Positions 32,285 to 41,951 of a stretch of 62,486 bases of DNA are shown one piece after another. The stretch is from positions 455 to 62,940 of the forward strand of contig JADFNB010000019.1 in assembly GCA_022563595.1 (NCBI GenBank), given 5' to 3'. Source of the stretch: Gemmatimonadota bacterium. GTDB taxonomy: Bacteria; Gemmatimonadota; Gemmatimonadetes; Gemmatimonadales; GWC2-71-9. The first letter of the stretch is position 1. Each line of letters opens with the position of its first letter. A program made the translations under genes and the position numbers. The notes under the pieces are model-generated. The model saw only the letters and a program-made list of their open reading frames with translations, was not told the DNA's origin and searched no databases.

Positions 32285-34423
32285 ATGCCGACCAAGACCA
32301 ATTCGAAGGTCACCTCACGCCGCAGTCCGGCGAGCCGGCTCGACAAGACCGAGCTGCTAGAGATCTACCGGCTCATGCTCCTGTCCCGCCGGCTGGACGA
32401 CAAGGAGATCCAGCTCAAGCGGCAGAACAAGATCTTCTTCCAGATCTCTGGTGCGGGCCACGAGGCGGTGCTGGTAGCGGCGGGCAAGGTGCTGAAACCC
32501 GGATACGACTGGTTCTATCCGTACTATCGCGATCGCGCGCTCTGCCTCACGCTCGGCATGACGCCGACCGAGATGTTGCTGTCGGCCGTTGCCGCGGCCG
32601 ACGATCCCAACTCCGGCGGCCGGCAGATGCCGTCGCATTGGGGCCACAAAGAGCTGAATATCACCAGCTCCTCCAGCCCGACCGGCACGCAGTTCCTCAA
32701 CGCCGTGGGATGCGCCGAGGCATGGTACCGCTGCAACCTGATCGAGGAGATCCCGAACCGAGAACAGATGGTCGGGCGCGACGAGGTGACCTTGTGCACC
32801 GCCGGCGATGGGGCGACCAGTGAGGGAGAGTTCTGGGAGGCGCTGAATACTGCGTGTAACCTGAGGCTCCCGGTAGTCTTCCTGATAGAGGACAACAAGT
32901 ACGCCATCTCGACCCCGGTCGAAGTCCAGACGCCGGGTGGTTCGATCTCGAAGCTGGTGGCCGGTTTCCCCAACCTGTACGTCGAAGAGGTGGATGGGTG
33001 CGATCCGCTCGAGTCGTTCGACGCGCTTGCCCGCGCCGTCGCCTACTGCCGGTCGCGCAAAGGTCCCGCACTGGTGCACGCCCACGTCATCCGGCCCTAC
33101 TCGCACTCGCTCTCGGATGACGAGGTAATGTACAAGCCGCCGCACGAGCGTGACCAGGAGGCACAGCACGACCCGCTCATCACGTTCCCTGCGCGGTTGA
33201 TCGAGGACGGCATCGCTACCGAGACGCAGATTCACGAGATCGTCGAGCAGGTCGAGGAGGACATCGAGGTCGCGGTGGAGATCGCGCTCGCCTCGCCACA
33301 GCCGGCGTCCGATACGCTCTATGATTTCGTCTATTCACCCGACATCGACCCCACGGCCGAGCAGTTCGATACCGAGGACGACCCCCAGTTCGAGGGGAAC
33401 CCCACCACGATGGTGGACCTGTTGAACAAGTGTCTCGCCGATGAGATGCGGCGCGATCCGCGCATCGTCATGTTCGGCCAGGACATCGCGGATGTATCCC
33501 GCGACGAGCACATCGATGAGGTTAAGGGGAAAGGCGGCGTGTTCAAGGTGACGTGGGGACTACAGAAGCAGTTCGGTGGTGACCGCGTGTACAACTCGCC
33601 GCTTGCCGAAGCGAACATAGTGGGCCGCGCCATCGGCCTGGCGACACGCGGGCTCAAGCCAGTGGTCGAGATCCAGTTCTTCGACTACATTTGGCCGGCA
33701 TACCATCAGATCCGCAACGAGTTGGCCGTGTTGCGCTGGCGGAGCAACGGGGCGTTCAGCGCGCCGGTCGTGGTAAGGGTCACGTACGGTGGATACCTGA
33801 AAGGCGGCTCGATCTATCACTCGCAGACGGGCGCCGCGATCTACACGGCGATCCCGGGACTCAGAGTGATCTGCCCGTCCACCGCGCTCGATGCCAGCGG
33901 CCTGTTACGGACGGCGATTCGGTGCGACGATCCGGTGATCTTCCTCGAGCACAAGCACCTCTATCGCCAGACGTACAACAAGGCGCCGTATCCCGGCCCT
34001 AACTTCATGATCCCGTTCGGCAAGGCCAAGGTGGTACGAGAGGGAACGGACGTCACGGTGATCACCTATGGGGCGGTGGTGCAGCGCACGGTCAACGCCG
34101 CGCGTGACGTGGCCGAAACCGACGGGATCAGCGTCGAGGTTATCGATCTTCGCTCGCTCAATCCGGTGGACTGGGAGACGATCACGGAGTCGGTACGGAA
34201 GACGAGCAAGGTCATCGTGGCCTACGAGGACGGGCTGTCGTGGGGTTACGGATCGGAGATAGCGGCCCGGATCGCCAACGATCACTTCGCCTGGCTCGAC
34301 GCGCCGGTCAGACGGATCGCGGCCACCGATACCTTCGTGGCATACTCGCCCGAGCTGGAAGACGTGATCCTCCCGCAGGTGAGCGACTTGGCGGCGGGGA
34401 TCAGAGAGATCTGTCGCTTCTAA
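32285..34423 (+). CDS. Fused alpha/beta E1 component of 2-oxoacid dehydrogenase (BCKDH/PDH type)
   Basis: This 712-aa protein joins the two E1 subunits in one chain. The alpha part (about 1-350) has the thiamine diphosphate motif [20 protein letters not shown] ending in EDNKYAIST. The beta part (about 385-712) has [28 protein letters not shown] and [21 protein letters not shown]1 decarboxylates pyruvate or branched-chain 2-oxoacids and acylates E2 lipoyl groups. The substrate cannot be decided from sequence. No E2 or E3 gene is adjacent. Confidence 0.93.
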   Translation: MPTKTNSKVTSRRSPASRLDKTELLEIYRLMLLSRRLDDKEIQLKRQNKIFFQISGAGHEAVLVAAGKVLKPGYDWFYPYYRDRALCLTLGMTPTEMLLSAVAAADDPNSGGRQMPSHWGHKELNITSSSSPTGTQFLNAVGCAEAWYRCNLIEEIPNREQMVGRDEVTLCTAGDGATSEGEFWEALNTACNLRLPVVFLIEDNKYAISTPVEVQTPGGSISKLVAGFPNLYVEEVDGCDPLESFDALARAVAYCRSRKGPALVHAHVIRPYSHSLSDDEVMYKPPHERDQEAQHDPLITFPARLIEDGIATETQIHEIVEQVEEDIEVAVEIALASPQPASDTLYDFVYSPDIDPTAEQFDTEDDPQFEGNPTTMVDLLNKCLADEMRRDPRIVMFGQDIADVSRDEHIDEVKGKGGVFKVTWGLQKQFGGDRVYNSPLAEANIVGRAIGLATRGLKPVVEIQFFDYIWPAYHQIRNELAVLRWRSNGAFSAPVVVRVTYGGYLKGGSIYHSQTGAAIYTAIPGLRVICPSTALDASGLLRTAIRCDDPVIFLEHKHLYRQTYNKAPYPGPNFMIPFGKAKVVREGTDVTVITYGAVVQRTVNAARDVAETDGISVEVIDLRSLNPVDWETITESVRKTSKVIVAYEDGLSWGYGSEIAARIANDHFAWLDAPVRRIAATDTFVAYSPELEDVILPQVSDLAAGIREICRF

Positions 34424-34472
34424 CAGGTTGCTGAGAAGCGGGCGCCTGTCCATCTGTCCGCCCGCCCGCCCG

Positions 34473-36329
34473 TCACGGTCGCAGCTCCTCCCGGATCTCT
34501 GCCGCTGCGGCGATCGCCGCTTCGACGTCGAGCGACAAGGCACGGGCCGCCTGCGTAGCGCTCGTGAGATCATCGAGCACGGCACTCACGCCGGCGGAGC
34601 GGAGGCGCAGCAGATCGAACCGTACGTTCTGGACGGCCAAGACGCAGGACTCGAATTGCGCTTCGATGTTGCGGCGACGGCCGACCAGCTCCTTGAGCCC
34701 TGCCTGCTGGCGCTCGAGCAGACCGAGCCGGCGATCGTCCTCACTATCGGTCTCCCTGATCTGCGCGATACGCTCTTCGAGCCGAACCAACGCGTCGTCA
34801 TCGACCTGGCCCTCCATCTGACGTAGCGTGCGCGCCAGGTCTACGGCCCGCTCGGCGAGCCCCGCAACCGTCTGCACCACGTCCGGCAGCATGTTCCGCT
34901 CGGATGGAGACAGCCTGTCGACGATCGACTTGATCGCCTTGCGGTCGCGGTTCATCTGTGTGATCTGTTCGGTTAGCGGCCCGAAGTCTTCGTCGCCTCC
35001 GGTATCGACAGGCGGTGCGGCTTGCTTCCCGCGCAGCCGTTTGGGCTCCCGTACCGCGCGCGCCTCGATCGCGTCCGCCGCGGGCGGCCGGTTGAGCACG
35101 TCGCGCCAGCTATAGCCCGCGAGCCAGAGCCTGCGGAACTTCGAGCCGATGCTGAATCCCCAGATAGCCGTGGGGAACAGGAACCACGGCGACGTGATTC
35201 CGGTGGCCACGTTGAGCAACATCAGCCCGCCGCAAACGGAAACCCATGATGCGAAATCACTGCGAAACGAGCGGACGATGGACGATTCCTGGGATTTGGC
35301 AGGGCCGGGCGCGTCGCGCTGTGCAGGGTCACGCCCGCGCGGGCGTTCCGCATGCCGGACGAGCGGGCGGTCGCCGCGCTCCCGGGCGCGATCGAGCGCG
35401 CCCCCTTGTGAGCCCGGACGGGGGCGCGGGCGCGAGCGCAACGCGCCCGGCCGATACGGTACCGACTTGCGGCTCTCGAGGGCGCGGCGCAACGAATCCG
35501 ATGTGGGCCAGCGCGCCTCGGGATCTTTCTCCAGGCATCGCATGATCGTCGCAGCCAGCTCGTCGGGCAGCTCCGGGCGCAGCAGCTTGATGTCGGGCGG
35601 CGGCTCGGTGATTTGCTTCATTAGGATGCCCGGCACCGTCGGGGCGCGGAACGGCAGCTCTCCGGTCGCCATCTCGTAGGCCACGATGCCCAGCGAGTAC
35701 AGGTCGCTGCGGTGATCGATCTTTGCCTCACCCGCCGCCTGCTCCGGGCTCATGTATTGCGGCGTGCCTATGGCGACACCGGTCCCAGTGAGCGTGCCTC
35801 CGCCAGCTTCCGAAAGCGCCTTCGCGATCCCGAAATCCGTCACCATCACACGCCGCCGCGTGCCCTCGAGCAGAATGTTGTCCGGCTTGATGTCGCGGTG
35901 GATCACGCCCATCGCATGCGCAATCCCGAGCGCGTCAGCCGTTTCCTTCATGATGCGACGCACTTCCTCTACCGGAAGCGCTTTGCGGCGCTTCAAGCGT
36001 GCGCCGAGCGACTCGCCGTCCACGAATCCCATGACGAAGTAGACGAGTCCGCCCTCGTTGCTGACGGCGTGGATCGGGACGATATGGGGATGCGAGAGCC
36101 GGGCGGCGGTCTGCGCCTCGCGGGTGAATCGGGTCCGGATCTCCTTCCGGAATGCCAGCTCGGGAGGGAGCACCTTGATGGCTACGCGGCGTTTCAGCGC
36201 CAGATCGCGCGCCGCGAAAACAACGCCCATTCCCCCACGACCGATCTCCCCCTCCAGCTCGAACGCGCCCTCTACGATATGGGCCAACTGCTCAGCAAGA
36301 GGGTTCGCTTGGAGTTCTGGGTCGTCCAT
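34473..36329 (-). CDS. Membrane Ser/Thr protein kinase with coiled-coil C-terminus
   Basis: ATG 36329 gives 618 residues. The Hanks-type kinase domain (about 20-285) is complete: Gly loop GEIGRGGMGVVF, Lys52 in AIKVL, HRD 144-146 in VIHRDIKPDN, DFG 165-167 and APE-like SPEQAAG. A Pro/Arg-rich linker follows, then two hydrophobic segments near residues 355-410 (a 2TM-like hairpin), and a long charged coiled coil to the end. No PASTA or sensor domain is seen, so the input signal may come through the membrane hairpin. It diverges from the 80-aa gene. Confidence 0.9.
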   Translation of the reverse strand: MDDPELQANPLAEQLAHIVEGAFELEGEIGRGGMGVVFAARDLALKRRVAIKVLPPELAFRKEIRTRFTREAQTAARLSHPHIVPIHAVSNEGGLVYFVMGFVDGESLGARLKRRKALPVEEVRRIMKETADALGIAHAMGVIHRDIKPDNILLEGTRRRVMVTDFGIAKALSEAGGGTLTGTGVAIGTPQYMSPEQAAGEAKIDHRSDLYSLGIVAYEMATGELPFRAPTVPGILMKQITEPPPDIKLLRPELPDELAATIMRCLEKDPEARWPTSDSLRRALESRKSVPYRPGALRSRPRPRPGSQGGALDRARERGDRPLVRHAERPRGRDPAQRDAPGPAKSQESSIVRSFRSDFASWVSVCGGLMLLNVATGITSPWFLFPTAIWGFSIGSKFRRLWLAGYSWRDVLNRPPAADAIEARAVREPKRLRGKQAAPPVDTGGDEDFGPLTEQITQMNRDRKAIKSIVDRLSPSERNMLPDVVQTVAGLAERAVDLARTLRQMEGQVDDDALVRLEERIAQIRETDSEDDRRLGLLERQQAGLKELVGRRRNIEAQFESCVLAVQNVRFDLLRLRSAGVSAVLDDLTSATQAARALSLDVEAAIAAAAEIREELRP

Positions 36330-36414
36330 GTGGCCAGGGCTCTCTTTCGGTCGTACATTAGTGCGGCTCCAGGTCTCTGGCAACCTGGACGGATGCGGAA
36401 CCCAAGAGGGCACA

Positions 36415-36657
36415 ATGCGTTGGATTACCGACGATGCCGGACGCCGTTGGTCGGCCGAACGAGTCGGACGCACCTCCGGCATTGTCTCTACGAAGGGCAA
36501 AGCCGCTAGTTTCCCTGAGCCCGCGGACATCGTCAGGTTCGCCTGCGCGTCCGATCCCGGGGAACCCCCACGTGAGGTGACCACGCGGGCGGGGCTCCTC
36601 GAGCAATTCACCGAATCCGAGCTGAAAGCCCTCCTGAACGTCGCGCCGCGGGCCTAG
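36415..36657 (+). CDS. Small conserved protein, 80 aa
   Basis: MRWITDDAGRRWSAERVGRT begins a short strand-rich protein with a C-terminal helical tail LLEQFTESELKALLNVAPR. This layout matches small Gemmatimonadota proteins of unknown function (MRW..D..GR.W start, DL-x-ALL end). It is divergent from the kinase gene. The promoter region is shared over 85 bp. Confidence 0.6.
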   Translation: MRWITDDAGRRWSAERVGRTSGIVSTKGKAASFPEPADIVRFACASDPGEPPREVTTRAGLLEQFTESELKALLNVAPRA

Positions 36658-36685
36658 AGCGGTCCCCTCCGTGCCTTGGACCGGT

Positions 36686-36700
36686 CTGTCAGTATGACAG
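36686..36700. promoter_or_regulatory. Inverted repeat upstream of lon (possible operator)
   Basis: CTGTCAGTATGACAG is a perfect 6-bp inverted repeat with a 3-bp centre, 139 bp before the lon ATG. The 182 bp between the 80-aa gene and lon otherwise hold nothing recognisable. A heat-shock regulator binding site is a reasonable guess given the target gene, but no named consensus matches with certainty. Confidence 0.45.
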
Positions 36701-36839
36701 AAATAGGGCTCTGTACCGTACGATCGGCTGGAACGGCAGGAGATAGTTGGTGTGTTACCCATTTGAGGCAGGGTTCGTTGGCATGGGAGGTGCCCTCGAA
36801 GTAGGCGGGTTCTAACCTCCAGACCATAGCGGGAATCAC

Positions 36840-39302
36840 ATGTCCAGTCCCGAGCAGACACAGACCAGTTCGCAGCGCACTGAGCGGCTCAAGCTGCCGG
36901 TGCTCCCCCTCAGAGAGGTCGTCCTGTTCCCCGGAGTCACGGCGCCCATAGGAGCCGGCCGCCCGGGCACACTGCGGGCCATCGAGGCCGCGCTTAAGAG
37001 CAAGGATCGATTGATCTTCGCCGTGTGCCAGCGGGAGAACGCGGACAGCGTCGAACCCAGCGGTCTGTACACGACCGGCACGGTGGCCAAGATCGGTCAG
37101 GTACAACGCGGGCTGGGAGGTGTGCAGCTGCTGCTGCACGGGGAGCATCGCGCCACCGTGCTACAGTACTCCGAGGTGGATGGGCACATCGAATCGGTCG
37201 TGTGCCATGCTCCCGATCTCCCGCCCATCGATGAGGCAGGCGCGGCGTTCGTGGCCCTGCATCGGGAGGTGCGCGAGAGGGCTGGGGAGCTGGGTCAGAA
37301 GGCCGGGCTCGCCGAGGATGTCGTCGAGCAGGTTCTGGCCGGTGTGACGGATCCGGGACGGTTCGCCGATCTCGTTGCCGGGTACCTGGACATCATGCCG
37401 AAAGAGCGGCAGGCGTTGCTGGAGACGCTCGGGGTCGAGGAACGGTTGCGCCGTGTGCTGGTGCATGTCCAGCGGCAGATCGAGCTGCTCGACGTGCAGG
37501 AAGACATCAAGTCGAAGGTGCAGGAGGAGTTGGGGGAGCGACAGCGCGAGATCTTCCTACGCGAGCAATTGAAGGCGATCCGCAAAGAGCTGGGTGACGA
37601 AGAAGACGGCGAGGGGGTCGACGAGCTGCGCGAGAAGCTGCTCCAGCTGGAGCTGCCGGAAGAGGCGCGCAAGGAAGTCAATCGTGAGCTGTCGCGGCTG
37701 GCCCGGGCCTCGCGGGAGTCGATGGAAGCTCAGGTCATGCGGACCTATCTCGAGACGATCGCCGAGCTGCCGTGGAACGAGCGAAGTGAAGATCACCTCG
37801 ACCTGAAGCGGGCGCAGGAGATTCTCGACGCGGACCACTTCGGCTTGGAAGACGTCAAGGACCGGGTGCTCGAGTTCCTGGCCGTGCGGCAACTGCGCGA
37901 GAAGCTCGAGGCGGCCGGGGAGGCGGAGTCGGCACCGGGGAACGAGGACGATCGCTGGGCGATAGGGACGATTCTCCTGTTCGTCGGTCCGCCGGGAGTC
38001 GGCAAGACATCGATCGCGAAGTCCATCGCGCGGGCGATGGGGAGGGAATACGTGCGGATCTCGTTGGGCGGCGCGCGTGACGAGGCCGATATCCGCGGGC
38101 ACCGGCGCACCTACGTGGGCGCGTTGCCCGGACGGATCATTCAGGGCATGAAAAAAGCGGGGACCAAGAACCCCGTGTTCTTGCTCGATGAGGTCGACAA
38201 GCTCGGGGTGTCGTTCCAGGGCGATCCGGCCGCCGCCCTGCTCGAGGTGCTCGATCCGGAGCAGAACGACTCGTTCACCGATCACTACCTCGCAGTGCCG
38301 TTCGATCTCTCCGAGGTGATGTTCATCGCGACCGGGAACTTCCTTCAGAACATCCCGGCGCCGCTGCTCGACCGGATGGAGCTGGTGGAATTCAGCGGCT
38401 ACACGGCATATGAGAAGCTCAACATCGCGCGCCAGTATCTCATACCGCGCCAGTTGCGGAACGCCGGTCTCACGGCCGACGACCTCGTTCTGTCCGACGA
38501 CGTCGCGCGGACCGTGATCTCACGGTACACGCGGGAGGCGGGCGTACGGCAGCTTGAGCGTGAACTGGGCAAGATAGCCCGCAAGAGGGCGCGCAGAGTC
38601 GCTGCGGGCGAGGAGACGCGTGTTGAGGTCACCGGGGAAGATGTCGACGCGATGCTGGGACGGCCGACCGTGCATCCAGAGCGGGCGGCCCGGGAATCAG
38701 CGACCGGCATCGCTACGGGCATGTACTACACGCCGGTCGGCGGCGACATCATGTTCGTCGAAGCGTCGGTCATGCGCGGCAGGGGCGAGCTGGTCCTCAC
38801 CGGACAACTCGGTGACGTGATGAAGGAGTCGGCCCGGGCGGGACTCACCTACGCCATGACACACTGCGACGAGTTGGGCATCCCACCGGAGCGGTTGAAG
38901 GACAAGGACATCCACATCCACGTGCCGGCGGGTGCCATCCCGAAAGAGGGCTCGTCGGCCGGCATCACGATGGCGACCGCGCTGATCAGCGCCCTGGCGC
39001 GGGTTCCTGTGCGACACGATGTGGCAATGACCGGCGAGGTCACCCTCTCCGGGCGGGTGTTACCCATCGGCGGCGTCAAAGAAAAGGTGCTCGGCGCTAT
39101 CCGAGCGGGGATCACGACGATCGTTCTCCCCAAGGAGAATCTCCCGGACCTCGAGGATATCCGTGAGGAACAGCGGGAAAAACTCGAGGTGCATGGGGTC
39201 GAACGGCTTTCCGAGGTGCTCGAGATCGCGATGATACGGCCTAGCGAGGACGAAACCGAGGAGTCGCGCACCTCGGGCGGCTTCGCGCTATCGGCCAACT
39301 GA
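36840..39302 (+). CDS. lon: ATP-dependent protease Lon (LonA)
   Basis: This 820-aa LonA protease degrades misfolded and regulatory proteins. The N-terminal LAN domain begins with LPVLPLREVVLFPG. The AAA+ module has GPPGVGKTSIAKS near residue 383 and the Walker B region PVFLLDEVDKLG. The protease domain carries PKEGSSAG with Ser706 and GGVKEK with Lys749, the catalytic dyad. Length and order are normal. An inverted repeat upstream may control it. Confidence 0.97.
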   Translation: MSSPEQTQTSSQRTERLKLPVLPLREVVLFPGVTAPIGAGRPGTLRAIEAALKSKDRLIFAVCQRENADSVEPSGLYTTGTVAKIGQVQRGLGGVQLLLHGEHRATVLQYSEVDGHIESVVCHAPDLPPIDEAGAAFVALHREVRERAGELGQKAGLAEDVVEQVLAGVTDPGRFADLVAGYLDIMPKERQALLETLGVEERLRRVLVHVQRQIELLDVQEDIKSKVQEELGERQREIFLREQLKAIRKELGDEEDGEGVDELREKLLQLELPEEARKEVNRELSRLARASRESMEAQVMRTYLETIAELPWNERSEDHLDLKRAQEILDADHFGLEDVKDRVLEFLAVRQLREKLEAAGEAESAPGNEDDRWAIGTILLFVGPPGVGKTSIAKSIARAMGREYVRISLGGARDEADIRGHRRTYVGALPGRIIQGMKKAGTKNPVFLLDEVDKLGVSFQGDPAAALLEVLDPEQNDSFTDHYLAVPFDLSEVMFIATGNFLQNIPAPLLDRMELVEFSGYTAYEKLNIARQYLIPRQLRNAGLTADDLVLSDDVARTVISRYTREAGVRQLERELGKIARKRARRVAAGEETRVEVTGEDVDAMLGRPTVHPERAARESATGIATGMYYTPVGGDIMFVEASVMRGRGELVLTGQLGDVMKESARAGLTYAMTHCDELGIPPERLKDKDIHIHVPAGAIPKEGSSAGITMATALISALARVPVRHDVAMTGEVTLSGRVLPIGGVKEKVLGAIRAGITTIVLPKENLPDLEDIREEQREKLEVHGVERLSEVLEIAMIRPSEDETEESRTSGGFALSAN

Positions 39303-39317
39303 GTGAGCGGTCTCTAG

Positions 39318-39905
39318 CTACCAGGCCAGTCCTCGCGCCAGCAGCTCTGCCACGGCGGTCGGCCATCGCTCGTGCATCGCCGGGTTCGTGGGGTCTTGGG
39401 TTCGTTCTCTGTCCAAGCCCAGATACCCGGCACAGAGTACGACGACCTGTTGCGCGGCCAGCTCCGGATCGGCGTCATCGCGGAAATAACCGAGCCCTTG
39501 TCCGCGGGAGACCACCTCCTCGAGGTCCCGGGCAAGCTGGGTCATGATCCGCCGCGCCGAGCGGGACGCAGAGGGTCCGCGCCCGCTGTCGTACAGGAGA
39601 GACACGAGTTCGGGGCGCTCGCTGAGAGACGTGTACAGTCGTGCGACGGCGGCCTTGAGCTGTTCGGTGGCCGGTCCGGCGGTCGCCGCCGGCGGGGTGT
39701 AGGTGTCTACCGCGTCGACGATCGAGGCGCAGACGGCCTCGTACAATCCGGCCTTGGAGCCGAAGTAATAGAAGATGAGCTGTTTGTTGACGCCCGCTTC
39801 CCCGGCGATCCGCGCGACCCGGGCGCCGGCGAAACCGCAGCGGGTGAACTCCTCCCGGGCAGCGTCGGCTATCCGCTTACGAGAACTTGGCTTACGATCC
39901 GTCAC
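39318..39905 (-). CDS. TetR/AcrR-family transcriptional regulator
   Basis: This 195-aa repressor has an N-terminal HTH of the TetR type: RIADAAREEFTRCGFAGARV then ARIAGEAGVNKQLIFYYFGS. The C-terminal ligand domain is helical and unspecific. A perfect palindrome lies 8 bp before the start, so autoregulation is likely. No efflux or target gene is directly adjacent. The stop lies 16 bp from lon's stop, convergent. Confidence 0.9.
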   Translation of the reverse strand: MTDRKPSSRKRIADAAREEFTRCGFAGARVARIAGEAGVNKQLIFYYFGSKAGLYEAVCASIVDAVDTYTPPAATAGPATEQLKAAVARLYTSLSERPELVSLLYDSGRGPSASRSARRIMTQLARDLEEVVSRGQGLGYFRDDADPELAAQQVVVLCAGYLGLDRERTQDPTNPAMHERWPTAVAELLARGLAW

Positions 39906-39912
39906 CGCTGTT

Positions 39913-39928
39913 TCAACCGATCGGTTGA
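39913..39928. promoter_or_regulatory. Palindromic operator of the TetR-type regulator
   Basis: TCAACCGATCGGTTGA is a perfect 16-bp palindrome just upstream of the TetR start. AACCGATCGGTT-like operators are typical for TetR proteins that dimerise on two half-sites. Confidence 0.75.
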
Positions 39929-39963
39929 TCGAGACTATCAGATAGCGGTGTCTGGCAGCCCTG

Positions 39964-40656
39964 TCAAGCGGTGGTGAGGCCGGTGATTGCCGCGCGCACC
40001 GTCGCGACGAGGGCCGGGTCGGACGACCAGTATCCGGTCGGGTTGGCCCCCAGCCGGGCTAACAGCGCCGAGTCGTCCACCGCTAGGAGAGCGAGCGGGT
40101 CGTTGGGCACGTCGGTGGTCACCTGGCGTGAAGTCACACCGGATACCGCGATACCGCGGGGTTCGCGATCCGTGCTCCACACCGCCGTCTCGCCACCCCC
40201 GTCCCCGCCCCCCCCGGCCGCCCGGGCCCGCCACGCCGGTGCCAGCCCCTCCAAGAACTCCGCTGGCGCCACGCAGATCACCGAGCGGCCGGCGCGGACG
40301 ATGCTGCGGGTCGCAATCTCACGCAGGGCCCGCGTACCCTCGATTCGCACGACCGGCGTGTCACCCTCCGGCGCCACCTCCGACACCTGACGCTCGAGCC
40401 GATCGAGCTTGCCGGATTCCTGCCCGACGATCCGAGCGAGCACGTCCTTCGGGCGCACCGCCCGGTAGCGACGCGGGTCGTGCCCAGTCACCACCGCCGC
40501 CCCTTTGGCCACCAGAGCGTCGAGGGCCTGATACCCGTTCGCCCGCGCGATGCTCAGCACCTTGGCCACGGCATATCCGCTGGACGGTCCCAGCTCTAGC
40601 AGGGCGCCGTAGACGAGATTCTCGGTTGCGGTGAACCCGAAAGGAACGAGGTCCAT
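39964..40656 (-). CDS. TrmB-like transcriptional regulator
   Basis: This 230-residue protein (232 from a GTG at 40662) has an N-terminal winged helix of the TrmB type: GFTATENLVYGALLELGPSS then AVAKVLSIARANGYQALDAL. The C-terminal half resembles the sugar-binding TrmB effector part only loosely. A run of eight C on the plus strand at 40208-40215 encodes the glycine-rich loop GGGGDGGGE. An inverted repeat overlaps the upstream region. Confidence 0.75.
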   Translation of the reverse strand: MDLVPFGFTATENLVYGALLELGPSSGYAVAKVLSIARANGYQALDALVAKGAAVVTGHDPRRYRAVRPKDVLARIVGQESGKLDRLERQVSEVAPEGDTPVVRIEGTRALREIATRSIVRAGRSVICVAPAEFLEGLAPAWRARAAGGGGDGGGETAVWSTDREPRGIAVSGVTSRQVTTDVPNDPLALLAVDDSALLARLGANPTGYWSSDPALVATVRAAITGLTTA

Positions 40657-40662
40657 GGGCAC

Positions 40663-40681
40663 AGTAGTTGTATAAGCTACT
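40663..40681. promoter_or_regulatory. Inverted repeat before the TrmB-like gene
   Basis: AGTAGTTGTATAAGCTACT has AGTAG and CTACT arms around a TTGTATAAG centre, 7 bp upstream of the ATG. It probably combines the promoter's -10 region with an operator for the regulator itself. Confidence 0.5.
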
Positions 40682-40709
40682 ACTGCCAGCCGGTCAACCT
40701 TTTCGTGGG

Positions 40710-41864
40710 CTAGGTATACTCTAGCCGCCAGCCGGCCAGCTTGGCGATCAGCGCCAGCCGAAACGTCACGTCGGCCTGCCGGCGCTGCATCGTCTTGCCA
40801 TCCAGCTCGAGCGGGAAGGCGAACGCCGCCACCTTGGACGGTCCTTTTGGCATCGCACGGAGATTGTGTGATGCCCAGACACCCTTGCTATTGAGTTCGC
40901 CGAGCAGCCGCGCCAACACCTTTTGTGCCGTCTCGTTCGTGTGCAGCATGCCGAGGCGCACGAGCAACTCGATCCAGTGGAGGGCCAGCGGCACGTCCTT
41001 CGCGTTGCCGTAGCGGTCGGCTTCCACCGGGTTGCCCAGCAGGTGATAGGACGGCTGAATCACCTTCCGTCCCACCAGAATCGTGTATTTCCGTTTCGGC
41101 TGCGGCTTCGCGAGAAATGCGCACAAACGCTCCATGAACCCCGCACGCTCGCGCTGCACGTTGGGCATGTGGGCGAACGCGGCCACCGAGAGCAGGGTCG
41201 GCGGGTAGGCTTCCGGATCCAGCATGTTTCGCGAGCGCTTCCGCACGATCGGCTTCTCCGCCAGCTCGCTCCGCAGGAACTGTGAAATGTCGGAGGCGAT
41301 GCGATGCGCGGCACCTCGTACACGGGGGTCATCGGCCCGTCCCGAGTGCGCCAGCGCGACGGTTGCTCCCTCCCGGTGATAGGTGCGGGCCCAGATCGCC
41401 AACCGCGGGTTCTGTTTTGCGGCGCTCTTGTACTCGAACCGCAGTTCCGGCGCGTCGTCGCGGGAGAGTAGCCGGAAGAGAACCCGGTCAGCCAGCCGGA
41501 TGGCGCGGTGATCGCGGGGGATGCCCATCTCCAGGAGTCGGCGGTACTGGTAGATCGTGCCGATGTCCTTGATTCCTGCCGGCTTGTTGGGAGCGAGTCC
41601 CAGGATATTGTCCCCCCACACGCCGGCTTTGCGCTGCTTCCGCAGGATCTGGGTGATGCCCTTGTAATTCAGCAGCTCGTCCTTCAGCGCCGCATAGTCC
41701 GCTGCGGTTGCCGAGCCGGGTGGAAGGATGTCGTTCAGCGTCCGCCACTTGATGGATGGGGAAGCGTGGGCGCGGATCCAGCTGACCGGAACGCGGTGTG
41801 ATGTAGGGAGGTCCAGAAGTGCTCCTGGAAAAGAGTGATCCACCCGAAAATCGGGCCGGAACAT
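40710..41864 (-). CDS. Conserved hypothetical protein, 384 aa
   Basis: I do not recognise a named family. The sequence is soluble and helical with several Arg/Trp-containing motifs (SWIRAHASPSIKWRTLNDIL, KAGVWGDNILGL and VWASHNLRAMPKGPSKVAAF). The arrangement recalls alpha/alpha-toroid proteins. The N-terminus has no signal peptide. It stands alone on the minus strand between a regulator and a peptidase. Confidence 0.7.
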   Translation of the reverse strand: MFRPDFRVDHSFPGALLDLPTSHRVPVSWIRAHASPSIKWRTLNDILPPGSATAADYAALKDELLNYKGITQILRKQRKAGVWGDNILGLAPNKPAGIKDIGTIYQYRRLLEMGIPRDHRAIRLADRVLFRLLSRDDAPELRFEYKSAAKQNPRLAIWARTYHREGATVALAHSGRADDPRVRGAAHRIASDISQFLRSELAEKPIVRKRSRNMLDPEAYPPTLLSVAAFAHMPNVQRERAGFMERLCAFLAKPQPKRKYTILVGRKVIQPSYHLLGNPVEADRYGNAKDVPLALHWIELLVRLGMLHTNETAQKVLARLLGELNSKGVWASHNLRAMPKGPSKVAAFAFPLELDGKTMQRRQADVTFRLALIAKLAGWRLEYT

Positions 41865-41951
41865 AGTGCTTTCTTACGGCGTCAGCCAGTGCCAATTTCC
41901 CGATTCGGGCGGTTTCGCGTAACTCTCTGGCAAACGTACGGTTACTGAGCT

